This document shows positions 1 through 9,955 of a stretch of DNA of 37,827 nucleotides, piece by piece; the first letter of the stretch is position 1; every line of letters begins with the position of its first letter. The notes under the pieces were generated by a model. The model did no database searches. It was given only the letters and a program-made list of their open reading frames with translations, and was not told the DNA's origin. This DNA is from Enteropsectra breve (Eukaryota; Microsporidia): assembly GCA_024243835.1 (NCBI GenBank), contig JALPMN010000626.1, positions 6,923-44,749 on the forward strand, written 5' to 3'. The position numbers and the translations under genes are program-made.

Positions 1-153
1 TATAAAACGAATTAAATTTATAACGTAAAAATAAGTTTATTAAACGATTTAAATTTATAACTTATAAATAAGTTTATAATGTAGAATTAAATTGAGATGG
101 TTTTATTCTTTGTTTTAATGTATCCTATTAAAATGTATCTTAGTTTTTATAAA

Positions 154-384
154 TTATTGAGCAACTTGTGGTGTGCACTTGCGCACTGGGAATTTTATAA
201 AATCAAGTACTTTGATAATGTGCTCGATCCTCTCATTCGAAGCGGTCATATTCAGATAATTGAGAAATAGTTCTGCCTTCATGGGACTGTAATCACAAAC
301 GATATCATTGTATACTGCCTCTATGCTGCATTGAGTGTCTCTTGCTTTATCAATGTCTTCCTTCAGCTTTCTCAGATGCTCCAT
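154..384 (-). CDS. Small hypothetical protein, 76 aa
   Basis: The ATG at 382-384 is directly preceded by CCC (GGG at 385-387 on the plus strand), the start context shared by the other real genes here, which is the main reason to believe this short frame. The product is charged at its N-terminus (MEHLRKLKEDIDKAR) and probably helical, with no signal peptide, membrane segment or zinc motif. It shows none of the family signatures found in the neighbouring genes, so it is probably a separate soluble protein. I do not recognise it. It could be a small complex subunit, but that is a guess from size and helicity. Confidence 0.5.
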   Translation of the reverse strand: MEHLRKLKEDIDKARDTQCSIEAVYNDIVCDYSPMKAELFLNYLNMTASNERIEHIIKVLDFIKFPVRKCTPQVAQ

Positions 385-1010
385 GGGAAATAAAAAGTCA
401 TAGAAATTTATTGCATTTATTTTAAAGACTCATTTTAGAACATTTTACTGTTGCTAAAGAGCAACTGCGATGCAACAACTATAGCATTTAGATTATAACG
501 ACATTCATTTATTCTAAATCAAAATGGTTTAAGAAGACCTTGATGGGCTATAAATGTCATATTATTAAATGGGTTCTAATAAAGGACTGGCTTTCTTGGA
601 TAAAGTTGTGTCAAACAGGGCCAAAATCCACTCATCAAAAAAGGTTGGAAAGTTTATTTGTGTCCAGAAACTCGGAAAAGATATGATACAGCTGGCACCA
701 AGAATAAGTTTGTAAAGAGCAGCGGTGATTTATTCCTATATGATTAGCACAAACATATCATTATATTTTTATCCTCGTTAAATATCAGCGATTTTAGACA
801 TTAATCTAAAAGCTCTATTCAAATAGCCACATGATGCTTTAATGTAAATCTCTTTAAGATGGTGACTATTCTATAAGAGTCTTATTTCCAGGGCTTCACG
901 TTTAGCACAAGAAGCATAAACTATAAATTTAAAAGAGGCATAAACTATAAATTTAAAAGAAGCATATACTATAAGCTTAAATAATATAATTTTCTGTTAT
1001 AGCAAAGTAT
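385..1010. other. Intergenic spacer, 626 bp
   Basis: No convincing gene. A plus-strand stretch at about 600-750 reads as a protein-like frame for some 40 codons (with a segment like KKGWKVYLCPETRKRYD) and has no start. It may be a relic of an unidentified gene. A 24-bp tandem repeat lies at 911-982. Confidence 0.5.
911..982. repeat. Tandem repeat, 3 x 24 bp
   Basis: Three head-to-tail 24-bp copies at 911-934, 935-958 and 959-982, each beginning GARGCATAAACTATAAATTT or a close variant. The first two differ by one base; the third has drifted at three or four positions. It sits just beyond the 3' end of the minus-strand gene at 1011-2465. Confidence 0.85.
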
Positions 1011-2465
1011 TTATACATTGAAGAGATTTATAGGCAGCTTTACTGCTTGATTCTCATTTTCTCTACGATAAACCACATCAAGATCTTTTATAAAATCCTT
1101 GTACAGCATCCACATCAGCACATTAAGCCGATTGTTCCTGATCTTCGAATCAACATATGATTCAAGGGTGAACAGCCTGGGCATGCAGCGGACATAGACC
1201 TTTGCAAGCTCCATTGTATAATTTTCAATAAAATATTCTTCAATTACGTAGCATTTTTCCATCCTAAATCTTATAATAGAGGATCTTAGGAAATAGCTTA
1301 TGGCCTTAAGCTCATCACTGTTCAATACCGGCCAATTGGCATTCACCCACCGCATTATTATCAACACACATTCCAGCTTCAGCATTATCCTGTTTCTTGC
1401 GGCTATTTTAACAAGGTTCAAAGTATCGCTTATTCTGAACGGCCTTGGGTTTGAAAAGAATACAGCCAATACCTCGTTCCACTCGTTGATATCCAGGTTG
1501 CACTGGATATACCTCAGAATCTTCGGAACAAAGTAGCCCCTGGAATCTGCTTTCAAATACTCAATAATTTTTTCCATATTTTTGTGCCTGTTGCAGTGGT
1601 TGAAAACGCTATCCATCATTTTTTCGAGAATATCATCTTTCTTCTCAGCCAGAGATAAATTGAGATAGCGATACTTCTCGTAATAAATATTTTCCAGAAC
1701 CTGCAGGGTATTTGGATTTGCAAGGAAATAATAAAGGTAGTAGCTGGATAGCACCGGCCTGAGGTACATGCTGTTCATAGCGCGGATGTACTGCTCATAT
1801 ATTTTCAGAAACTGCATCGGGCTGTTGTAGCACTTAAGGTCTGCGGCCATTTTCTGGATAAAATAGATTCTCTTTCCGTAGTCCTGCAGCTTTTCGTTAT
1901 TTGTGCCATTGATATACGCCTCATCACAGAATATTTTTGCATAGCCATCAAATTTTGCACTGTCATTTAGCTCATGTGTCTGAAAGTACTTGTGAACTGC
2001 AGCCCAGTTGTTGTTTCTGCTAAAATCAGGAATCATGTGGCTGTCTATCAGTATTTCCATGAGTATTTCGTGGTTCATTTCCTCTTCTTTATCATTGTAA
2101 ATTTTATAAAGATAAATTAGAGACTTAAAATCAAGGTTGTACTGGACATAAAGATAAAAGAGCTGCCCGAACATCTTCCTTACGATGTGCTTCTCAAAGC
2201 TCATGCTGCAGTGCGCATTCGGACAGGGCCAGTACGTGCTGTGGCTCGACTTTATGAAGCAGAGGATGTGGGATGTGCACCTGCATTTGGGACAGCGGAA
2301 AAACACATCATTTGTCTCAAAGTTCGGGCCTAACGCCGGCTCGAAAAACCTGCACATCGCATCGAAGCAGACGCCGGCCTGTTCCTCCCTCAGTTCTGAG
2401 ACATGCACGATCGTATCTTCACAAAAAGCTAATGCAAAGGATATCAGTGCTGCTAGGTTGATCAT
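1011..2465 (-). CDS. Secreted C4HC3 zinc-finger/helical family protein, 484 aa
   Basis: ATG at 2463-2465, preceded by CCCCT (CCCC at 2467-2470). The N-terminus (MINLAALISFALAFC) looks like a signal peptide with cleavage around residue 15-18. Candidate zinc ligands are C33, C38, C58, C61, H66, C69, C81 and C86; the first pair is C-x4-C, whereas most paralogues have C-x2-C. The rest is helical, with the family motif NPxTLxVLENIY in the middle and YVRCMP near the end. Closest to the gene at 16312, which shares the CCCT-ATG context and the C-x4-C pair. Both lack the C-terminal helix (consensus HxELxxLRxxY) found in several other members. Function unknown; an exported protein-binding role is an inference. 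Confidence 0.85.
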   Translation of the reverse strand: MINLAALISFALAFCEDTIVHVSELREEQAGVCFDAMCRFFEPALGPNFETNDVFFRCPKCRCTSHILCFIKSSHSTYWPCPNAHCSMSFEKHIVRKMFGQLFYLYVQYNLDFKSLIYLYKIYNDKEEEMNHEILMEILIDSHMIPDFSRNNNWAAVHKYFQTHELNDSAKFDGYAKIFCDEAYINGTNNEKLQDYGKRIYFIQKMAADLKCYNSPMQFLKIYEQYIRAMNSMYLRPVLSSYYLYYFLANPNTLQVLENIYYEKYRYLNLSLAEKKDDILEKMMDSVFNHCNRHKNMEKIIEYLKADSRGYFVPKILRYIQCNLDINEWNEVLAVFFSNPRPFRISDTLNLVKIAARNRIMLKLECVLIIMRWVNANWPVLNSDELKAISYFLRSSIIRFRMEKCYVIEEYFIENYTMELAKVYVRCMPRLFTLESYVDSKIRNNRLNVLMWMLYKDFIKDLDVVYRRENENQAVKLPINLFNV

Positions 2466-2470
2466 AGGGG

Positions 2471-3037
2471 TAATTTCTATTAATCTGATAAAAGTTTGAT
2501 GATCTGGCGCAATAAACTAGATAAAGAAAATTTTTAGCAAAAATATTCCCATGCAAAAAGCAAATCCTTATAATTTCATCTGAGGAATACATCTTACAAT
2601 AATGGAGCTTATTCTATAAATGCTTGTTAGCAAATATTTGCACATTTAGATTGAATATGGGGAGCATTATAAAAAAATTAAAAAAACTTAGTTTACTCAA
2701 ATCGTCTCACAGTAAACTTTTAGGGATTCACCCTTAGCATACGCAGCGCGCTTTACTTTCCGCCGCCTCTTTATTAATGTGTGTTGGCTGTCATCACTGG
2801 GGGGGGGGGAGCATTATATGTTTCTAGTATCTTGTTTTTGATGGACGGAAACTGCCCTTAATAAGCTTTAAAAAATCTTTAAATTTGTTAAATTTTATTT
2901 AATGAGTGCTTTTTCCTTATATTATTCTTCTTCTTGATTTCTCCCTAAGATAAACTCATACGTATCACACTATGGCTAATATATGCCTACGTAAGCTTTA
3001 AAAAATCTTTAACTTTTTATTTTAAAAATATTAAAAT
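2471..3037. other. Intergenic spacer, 567 bp, with GC-rich patch and G11 run
   Basis: No gene seen. It contains a locally GC-rich patch around 2735-2770, an uninterrupted run of eleven G at 2799-2809, and a 21-bp direct repeat (TAAGCTTTAAAAAATCTTTAA) at 2862-2882 and 2992-3012. Confidence 0.6.
2862..3012. repeat. 21-bp direct repeat pair, 130 bp apart
   Basis: TAAGCTTTAAAAAATCTTTAA occurs identically at 2862-2882 and 2992-3012, just downstream of the 3' end of the minus-strand gene at 3038. Significance unknown. Confidence 0.7.
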
Positions 3038-4633
3038 TTATTGAATATTCATTGCTTCTTTAAAAAACTCATCTCTTAAAGCATTAAGCTCAGCATGATT
3101 TTGTTGTGCGATCTCAGCATAATTCTCATTACATTCCTGGAGTAAAAATGCTTCCCTTTTAATTTTAAAGTCATTCATCATTGGATTCTTGATATAATAC
3201 CCCCCTGGCATGCATCTGGCATAGACCTTTCCAAGATCCGTAGTGTAATACTTCACAAAGATATCTCTAACCCCCTTTTGCAGGTCTTGTGTGAGAAGTG
3301 GCATGTATTCTTGAAAATATAAAGAAATACACGAGATTTCTGCGGCAGCTAATGGAGCTTCGAGTGAACTGACCTTGCAAAGCATTTTATCGATATAACT
3401 AAGGTCTTTGAAGATTTTAAGTCTGAATGCAGCCTTAAACACCTCTATGGCTTTTTTGATAGACATGCCCTGAAAGTCCTTTTCTTCTTTGAATAAACCC
3501 AGCTGGTGCAACACAATTTTTTCTGCTTTTTTGGTCATCCCATTATGTTCGAAATAGTTTATGAAAATGGGAATGAATACTCCGTTATTTGCATTCTGTA
3601 GATACGTATTTACCCTTATTTCGATCGCAAAGATATTGTTTTTTCCTAGTTCAGCCAGTACATTGCGCAAAAAGTCCGAATTCGATGTATTTTTTCCCAC
3701 ATTATCCAAATAATACGACGTTAAAGGCTCTTCAATTACAAGATCCATACAGCTATGATATATTTTAAGGTAGATATTCTCCATGCACTTAAATGGATTT
3801 TCGCGCCTCATGATGTTATCCATAAAATGGCTAGCAAGAGCCTCCTGTACCGCTGGATCATTCTCATTAACTACATAATACTGGTACACATCCAAAAGAT
3901 TGGCCGTGCTGGTGTGGTCTATTTTAGAAAGCAGGTTGCACATTATATGAACAGAGCGCAGTATTCTCGCTGTAACAATCAGCTCAATTTCTGTTTCTGG
4001 CCAGCTGTGAGGCGTATAGTGCAAGATTGATTCATATTCATCATCATGCGCTTTGACAATCCTGTAGTACCATCTAAAATAATAGTCTTTGATTCCAGCT
4101 ATTTTTTCGAAATACATCGCGAGTAAGTCCCATAGCTTCAGCTGACCAAAATCCTTCAGTGAATGGCTATTTATTAATATATTCATGATCTCCGTATGAT
4201 TTATTTGCCTCTTGTCATTTATAAAGCGCGCGTAGAATTTTTTAAATTTCTTAAAAGGCATTTTATTGGTTATAATGGAATAGAGCAAGTGTGCAAACAG
4301 TCTATTTATATCATTGCTCTTTAAAACCACGTTGCATGTGTGGTTTGAGCATTTAAGCCGTCTGTTTACCGATGACTCCATCAAGCATGTGAGGTGTACT
4401 ACTGTTTTGCATTTTGGACAGCAAAAGAAACTGGAACTGTTGTTTTGGAAATAGGAGTCCCCCTTTAAAAAGTATTTGTGGGGTACCTTCTTTGTGACTA
4501 AATTCAAACAGCATATGCATGCAAGGCCCTTTTATATACGGTTATTCAATTCTTGATCTTTAATAAGCATTGTTTCAACCGCTGCATTTATATGCGATAT
4601 TAAGATCACAAAAAGTGTTGTAAACCATATCAT
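3038..4633 (-). pseudogene. Family member interrupted by an in-frame TAA at codon 34
   Basis: A CCC-ATG start at 4631-4633 opens a signal-peptide frame (MIWFTTLFVILISHINAA) closely matching the next gene. Codon 34 (4532-4534) is TAA. The same frame then continues uninterrupted for about 497 codons to 3038, including the first Cys pair, CPKC-x4-H-x2-C, C-x4-C and the YARCMP signature. No frameshift is needed, only one nonsense substitution. After the stop there is no in-frame ATG before the zinc module, so internal initiation would lose that module; a TTG at 4507 is the only near-cognate start. Upstream sequence (GCAAAATTTACCC) is conserved with the gene at 5448. Options are a young pseudogene, stop readthrough, or a sequencing error. 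Confidence 0.8.
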
Positions 4634-4636
4634 GGG

Positions 4637-5447
4637 TAAATTTTGCCATACACTTAAAATCAATAAGGGGATACAATATTGATATCAATGCGCATTAAAT
4701 GCTCTTGATGGCTCATAAAGTAATCTAAAAGCACAGTATTCAGTTTTAATTGGCTGTTTATAGCACAATACCCATCAAATATGAATAATCTTTCTGTTGC
4801 TATCAAAGTTATAAATGAAAAATTAATTATGATGAGTACTAAATGAGAAAAATTACATATTAACCTATTCTATTGTGTTATCTGATTGGTACACTCATTA
4901 TATTAGTATTCTTTACTTGCCTGCCTTATATTTAGTCCATCAGCTTTAAGTAATTCGTAAAAAAGAGCACTATTAATATTTGCGTTATAAAATAGAAGTT
5001 TGATAAAAGCAATACAATGGTTGAGTTAAGCTAGTCTAGTCAGCAGATACTTATAACACAGTTAAATACACTAATACCACTATCAATAGCTAATAAGCAT
5101 CCTTTTTCTTATGGAGCTTCAACTCTCCTCAAAACTCCAGAATGAATGGGATTTAAATAGCACCAGCTATGCTAGCTTTTCGATGCCATCTTGACTATTG
5201 CAGTCATTTTAATGGTTAAACTAGTATTTCTGATACAAATAGTGCATTTTTCTTAATCAGAAGGTGTTTAATCAGAAAGTTTAATCAGAGTTAAAGGCAA
5301 AGATCTTAAATTAATAGTTTAATGAGCTTAAAATGATCTATAAAGGAATAAAACAAACCAATAATGATAAAAAAACAACGGATAATATTGAACCTGATAA
5401 ACAAATAATCAACATTGCCATATAGCGTAATTTTAGAAAGTAAATAT
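4637..5447. other. Intergenic spacer, 811 bp
   Basis: No gene seen. The part next to the 4633 start is partly similar to the region upstream of 7040 (for example the stretch around 4749-4780 versus about 7158-7190), so the duplication of these two genes included upstream sequence. TTAATCAGA occurs at 5253-5261, 5268-5276 and 5281-5289. Confidence 0.5.
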
Positions 5448-7040
5448 TTATTGGATAGCCATTACTTCTTTAAAAAACTCATCTCTTAAAGCATTAAGCT
5501 CAGCATGATTTTGTTGTGCGATCTCTGCATAACCCTCATTACATTCCTGGTGTAAATATTCTTCCCTTTTAACCTTAAAGTCATTCATCTTTGAATTCTG
5601 AAGATAATACTCCCCTGGCATGCATCTGACATAGATCTTTCCAAGGTTCTTTGTATAATTCTTGACAAAGAAATATCTAACTATCTCTTGCTGATATTCA
5701 ATGAGATGCTGCATGCGCTCTTGGAGATATGAAGAAATACTTGATACTTCCCCAGCTGTCAGCGGTACTGTAAGTAAACTAAGCTTGCACAACATCTTCT
5801 CTATGTGCTCCAGTTCTAAGAAAATGCCAAGCCTGGGTGCGGTTTTCAGCAAATATATCGTGTTTTTGATAGACATGCCCTGAAAGTCCGTATTTTTATT
5901 GAATAAATCCAGCTGGAGCAAGGCAATTTCTCTTGCTTTGCCAGGCATCCCATTGTGTTCAAAATAGTTAATGAAGGTGGGAATGAAAACCCCTTTATTT
6001 GTATTTTTTAAATAAGCGTTAATCCTTTTCTCTACTGCGTAGATATTGTTTTTTCCGAGTTCAGCCAGAACATTATTCACAAAATCGGATTTGAGGAAGC
6101 GATTTTCCAGGTTAACCAAATAATACGGTGTTAATAGTTCTTCAATTATCAGATCCTTACGACCATGATATAATTTAACGTAGATGTCCTCCATACACTT
6201 AAATGGATTTTCGCGCCTCATGATATTGTCGGTAAAATAGCCGGCAAGAACCCACTGTATCATACGATCGCTCTCATTAGCAACAAAAAATTCATAAACG
6301 TTTAAAAGATTAGCAGCACCGTCTATATTAGATAGCTGGTTGTGCATTGAGTTGATAGCGCGCAGTTTTCTAGCTGTATTAATCAGTTCGATTTCAGTTT
6401 CTGGGTGCTTTTGAGGGGGAAGTGATAAAATAGACTCATATTCATATTCATCGCCTGCCTTAATAATGTCGTAGTACCATTTGAAGTAGTTAGCCTTGTT
6501 TTCTGATATTTGATTAAAATATAATCGGAGCATCTCCCATAGCTTTAACTGGCCAAAATCACTCAGTGAATGGCTGTTTATTAAAATATTCATGATTTCC
6601 ATGTGGCTAACTTTCCTGTTTTCACTTATAAAGCGCGCGTAGTGGTTTTTATACTTTCTAAAATGAATATTTTTAGTCACTGTCGCATAGAGCAGATGTG
6701 CAAACAGTTTGTTTATGTCATTCTTCTTTAACACCAGGTTGCATGTGAGGTTTGGGCATTTTAGCTGTCTCTTTACGGAAGTGTTCAGAAAGCATGTTAG
6801 GTGTGCTATTGAGGTGCATGCTGGGCAGCAAAAAAAGGTAGAACTGTAATTTTGGAAATGGGAATCTCCTTTAGAAAAGGAATTTTGGCGCTCATTTTCT
6901 CTCAGTGCCCGCAGGCAGCATACGCAGGCAAGATCATTTGCTATTCTCCCCTTAAATTCATGATTTTTAATAAGCATTGTATCACCTGACGCGTTTATTT
7001 GTAAAATTGAGATCACAAAAAGTGATGCAAGCCAAATCAT
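5448..7040 (-). CDS. Secreted C4HC3 zinc-finger/helical family protein, 530 aa
   Basis: The start is the ATG at 7038-7040, directly after CCC; a longer frame from a TTG at 7055 is rejected because it would run through the conserved CCC/AAATTT signal. Signal peptide at residues 1-18 (MIWLASLFVISILQINAS), then the family motif ETMLI/DTMLI. Zinc-ligand candidates: C39, C42, C72, C75, H80, C83, C95 and C100. KKNDINKLFAHLLY follows the zinc module; a GVFIPTFINYFEHNGM motif lies in the middle; YVRCMP and a C-terminal helix (HAELNALRDEFFKE) close the protein. It is an intact sister of the interrupted gene at 3038-4633. No transmembrane segment other than the signal peptide, so the product is probably secreted. 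Confidence 0.88.
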   Translation of the reverse strand: MIWLASLFVISILQINASGDTMLIKNHEFKGRIANDLACVCCLRALRENERQNSFSKGDSHFQNYSSTFFCCPACTSIAHLTCFLNTSVKRQLKCPNLTCNLVLKKNDINKLFAHLLYATVTKNIHFRKYKNHYARFISENRKVSHMEIMNILINSHSLSDFGQLKLWEMLRLYFNQISENKANYFKWYYDIIKAGDEYEYESILSLPPQKHPETEIELINTARKLRAINSMHNQLSNIDGAANLLNVYEFFVANESDRMIQWVLAGYFTDNIMRRENPFKCMEDIYVKLYHGRKDLIIEELLTPYYLVNLENRFLKSDFVNNVLAELGKNNIYAVEKRINAYLKNTNKGVFIPTFINYFEHNGMPGKAREIALLQLDLFNKNTDFQGMSIKNTIYLLKTAPRLGIFLELEHIEKMLCKLSLLTVPLTAGEVSSISSYLQERMQHLIEYQQEIVRYFFVKNYTKNLGKIYVRCMPGEYYLQNSKMNDFKVKREEYLHQECNEGYAEIAQQNHAELNALRDEFFKEVMAIQ

Positions 7041-7054
7041 GGGTAAATTTTGCA
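7041..7054 (-). promoter_or_regulatory. CCC/AAATTT start signal
   Basis: Minus-strand TGCAAAATTTACCC abuts the ATG at 7038-7040 and is the same as the block before 4633 except for the outermost base. It fixes the start and rules out the upstream TTG. Confidence 0.6.
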
Positions 7055-8131
7055 ATGCACTTTATATTCGTAAAATAAAACTGAAAAAGCCTAGGAATCA
7101 CATACCACAATGAACGATTGTGTAAGCACCATTTGATTATCATAAAAGAGTAAGAACGACTTTAATTGCATGTTTTTAGTACATCTACCATCATATAAGG
7201 AAATTATATGTATAAAATCAGTTCATAAAAATTTTTAATAAACATGTAATGTATAATAACATTTTAATTAGTAGGTTGTTTCTTCTGAGCGGGGTTATCT
7301 GCTGCTTTTAGAAGCATATAATATGTTATCACAGTAGAAGAGTTTTTATATAAAAAGCTTATCATAACCTCCCTCTGGCTATGCTAGAATAATTAATTAA
7401 AAAGGCGAGCAATATTTTTATTTTTCTAATAACGAAGATGTGAGAAGAAATTAGAACATATAGCTAGGCACTAAAAATCTAAGCTGAACCTAAACACGAT
7501 GAATTTAGTTAGTAGTGTACAAATTTTACATTCACTAAGTCATACCAGTTCAGCATTATACAATGAACTGCAGCAAATTACGTAAACTAAAAATTTTTAA
7601 TTAGCACTAGGACAAAGCAAGGAAGTCAACAGGTCTTTCTATAGTTATCCGTATCGTATAATTCTTTCCCCAAACGGCACAAGTAAATTCATCGCAGGGA
7701 AAAATTTGATTCTTAAGCAATTGAATTGTCGTTTAAAAAGTAATATAAAGATACTTAATCATCTAGATATTATACAATTCACAAGTTTGTTGTATAATTT
7801 GATACGGAGCATGAGAGAGCCAATTTTGGTAATACTATAGTATTGCACTAAGTTCCGGCTATATGGCAGGAATGAAGAAAGAAATTTTACAGACAAACCC
7901 TTTATTCTATATAAACTTAGATTTAAAGCTTACAAAACAATTGACAGTCAACTTTCTTGACGAATTTTGTGTTATGAATACCAGAGCACCAATATAGACA
8001 AACTCAGCATTTAAATACTATTAAAATAACTGTTACATAAATGAATACTCTGAATTTATTGATCCTGCCTCATTAGTGCCCAAATATATTATTCAAGAAT
8101 AAAAATAAAATGATAAAAATGAAAATTTCTT
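7055..8131. other. Intergenic spacer, 1.08 kb
   Basis: No gene or RNA recognised in either strand. A perfect 14-bp palindrome, AATACTATAGTATT, lies at 7831-7844. Confidence 0.5.
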
Positions 8132-9952
8132 TTAATTCTTAACTTGATTAGTAATACCTTTTGGCTTATTTGCTCCATGGTTTGATTTTCTTATTGCCAA
8201 ACGATTTATATGTTCAATTTTGGCTGCGGCATCATAGTCGTAGATTCCTCGGTATTTTAAGTGCTCTGAACGCATATCTTTAAACTCAAGAAGTGCATCA
8301 TCGGTATAGAACGCTTTAGGCATGCATTCCATATAGAATTGTTCGAGATCTGGTGTATAGTACCTGACAAACATTTTTTGAATATCGATAATACTCTCCT
8401 TATTTTCAGGTGCGTTCATGTGAGCTTTAAGCAGTGAGGAAATACATGCTACATCTTCAGAGGCCAGCTTTGATTGCCATACAGTCATCCAGTTTAGTAT
8501 TTCATCAATATGCTCAATAGTTGTTGGAAACCTTATTCTTTCAGCCTCAGCCAGTACATAGCTTGCATTCTTTAGTGAGATATCTTGATCCCTATTATTT
8601 ATACTCAGCTCTTGGCGCTGTGACTCAATAATTTGGCTTGACTTCTTTTCGCCTACAGGCGGAAAGAGGCCGAACGCGAAGCTTGCCTTTTCTAGTGAGA
8701 TGTCATATTTCCTATTGCTTGTACTAAGCTTTTGAAGCTGAATACCAATTATCTTTTTTACGATATCTGTCCTGCCTTTGGCTGTGAAAAAACTCATTAA
8801 AGCAGGAATGAAGACATCCTTGTTGTCCAGCCTGCAATATGTGCATGCCATTTGCACCAATCTAAACATGTTATTGTTTTCGAACTCTATTAGCAGATAA
8901 AACAGAAAGTCTTGCGCATTTTCATTTATGTTCTTAGTCGTCGAAATTAAGTTTGATGGGTTTTCTATTATAGATCTCAATGTCTCATCCTTCAAAGGGC
9001 CTGCTATCACCAGTACATTGGATTTGAACTTATTAATGTATATTTCTTCAAGACACAATAAAGGATTGTGCAACGCCATTACAGAATGTATAAAATGGGC
9101 AGCAAGTGTTTTTTTAATTCGGCTTGATGCTTCTTTTTCAATATTTTCGTTATAGAAAGACAGTAGCTTTTCAGAAGTCATTTCCTCTTTAAACATTTTT
9201 CTCATATTGTTGATACGGTATAACACTGTTGCTTCATCAAATAATCCTTGTTTATCAACACCATGGCCAGCGATAAAATTCTTTATAGATTCTGCATGCC
9301 CCTCATCAAGAACTTTGAGGTAAACTTTAAATTTGCCGCTATAATTAATATAGTTCCAGTTAAAATAACTAATAAGGGATAACCAAAGTTTTGGTTGATC
9401 AATATCCAAAAGCGTTTTGCTTTCAATCAAAATATTCATAAGAATTTTTTGAGTATATACGGTTTCCTTTTTTAAATACCGATTGTAGAATCTTTGATAT
9501 ACCTCAAAATTTTGATTTCTGTGAACAAAGACATAGAACAGCTGGGCAAACAACCTGTTGAGATCATTGCTTTTAAATACCAGCTTACATCTTGGATTTG
9601 CGCATGCATACACACTATTTTCCGAGTGATCGAACAAACAATTAATATGTCCAATAGAGTCACATTGAGGACAGTGAAAATAGTTAATGCTATAGTTGCC
9701 GAAACTTATATTCACATCATCCTCTTCGACTAAAGTCCTGTCCTCCACATATTCTGACTTGACAATTCTGCTTTTGCAGAAGTGACATTTGGTGAAGCTT
9801 TTAGTTTTCTCATTTAGATCTGGAATACGCATAAGCATCATTTTATCGTTAGCCGTGTACTGATTAAATGGTGCTTTTCTTATGCACTTTTTTTCACTTC
9901 CTGCAGAAATATTTGATACTAGAATACTAACAAGTGATATCAGTCCAATCAT
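8132..9952 (-). CDS. Secreted C4HC3 zinc-finger/helical family protein, 606 aa
   Basis: Start at the ATG 9950-9952 directly behind CCC; a TTG two codons upstream (9958) overlaps the signal and is rejected. Signal peptide at residues 1-18 (MIGLISLVSILVSNISAG). Zinc-ligand candidates are C56, C59, C94, C97, H102, C105, C117 and C122, with a longer first loop than other subfamilies. KSNDLNRLFAQLFYVF follows. The C-terminal signature is YMECMP instead of the usual YxRCMP. It is the longest member because of an internal tandem duplication of 40 codons (about 8560-8620 against 8680-8740 on the plus strand, roughly residues 385-465), shared with the pseudogene at 11605 but not with the gene at 13947. 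Function unknown. Confidence 0.88.
   Translation of the reverse strand: MIGLISLVSILVSNISAGSEKKCIRKAPFNQYTANDKMMLMRIPDLNEKTKSFTKCHFCKSRIVKSEYVEDRTLVEEDDVNISFGNYSINYFHCPQCDSIGHINCLFDHSENSVYACANPRCKLVFKSNDLNRLFAQLFYVFVHRNQNFEVYQRFYNRYLKKETVYTQKILMNILIESKTLLDIDQPKLWLSLISYFNWNYINYSGKFKVYLKVLDEGHAESIKNFIAGHGVDKQGLFDEATVLYRINNMRKMFKEEMTSEKLLSFYNENIEKEASSRIKKTLAAHFIHSVMALHNPLLCLEEIYINKFKSNVLVIAGPLKDETLRSIIENPSNLISTTKNINENAQDFLFYLLIEFENNNMFRLVQMACTYCRLDNKDVFIPALMSFFTAKGRTDIVKKIIGIQLQKLSTSNRKYDISLEKASFAFGLFPPVGEKKSSQIIESQRQELSINNRDQDISLKNASYVLAEAERIRFPTTIEHIDEILNWMTVWQSKLASEDVACISSLLKAHMNAPENKESIIDIQKMFVRYYTPDLEQFYMECMPKAFYTDDALLEFKDMRSEHLKYRGIYDYDAAAKIEHINRLAIRKSNHGANKPKGITNQVKN
8555..8745 (-). repeat. 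Internal 120-bp coding tandem duplication
   Basis: The coding stretch around 8560-8620 matches that around 8680-8740 at an exact 120-bp offset. In protein terms QLQKLSTSNRKYDISLEKAS is repeated as QRQELSINNRDQDISLKNAS. The pseudogene at 11605-13424 has the same duplication (about 12027 and 12147); the paralogue at 13947 has a single copy. Confidence 0.85.
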
Positions 9953-9955
9953 GGG

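Noticed and set aside
2185..2499. Plus-strand frames over the 5' part of the 1011-2465 gene, and similar plus-strand frames inside other family genes
   Set aside because: They are antisense shadows of well-supported minus-strand genes; they have no CCC context and no recognisable domains.
5253..5289. Three TTAATCAGA copies as a possible regulatory array
   Set aside because: They lie downstream of the 5448 gene's 3' end and over 600 bp upstream of the start at 4633, with irregular spacing; nothing links them to control.
7831..7844. Perfect 14-bp palindrome AATACTATAGTATT
   Set aside because: Short AT-rich palindromes are expected by chance at this composition, and it is not placed near a start or stop.
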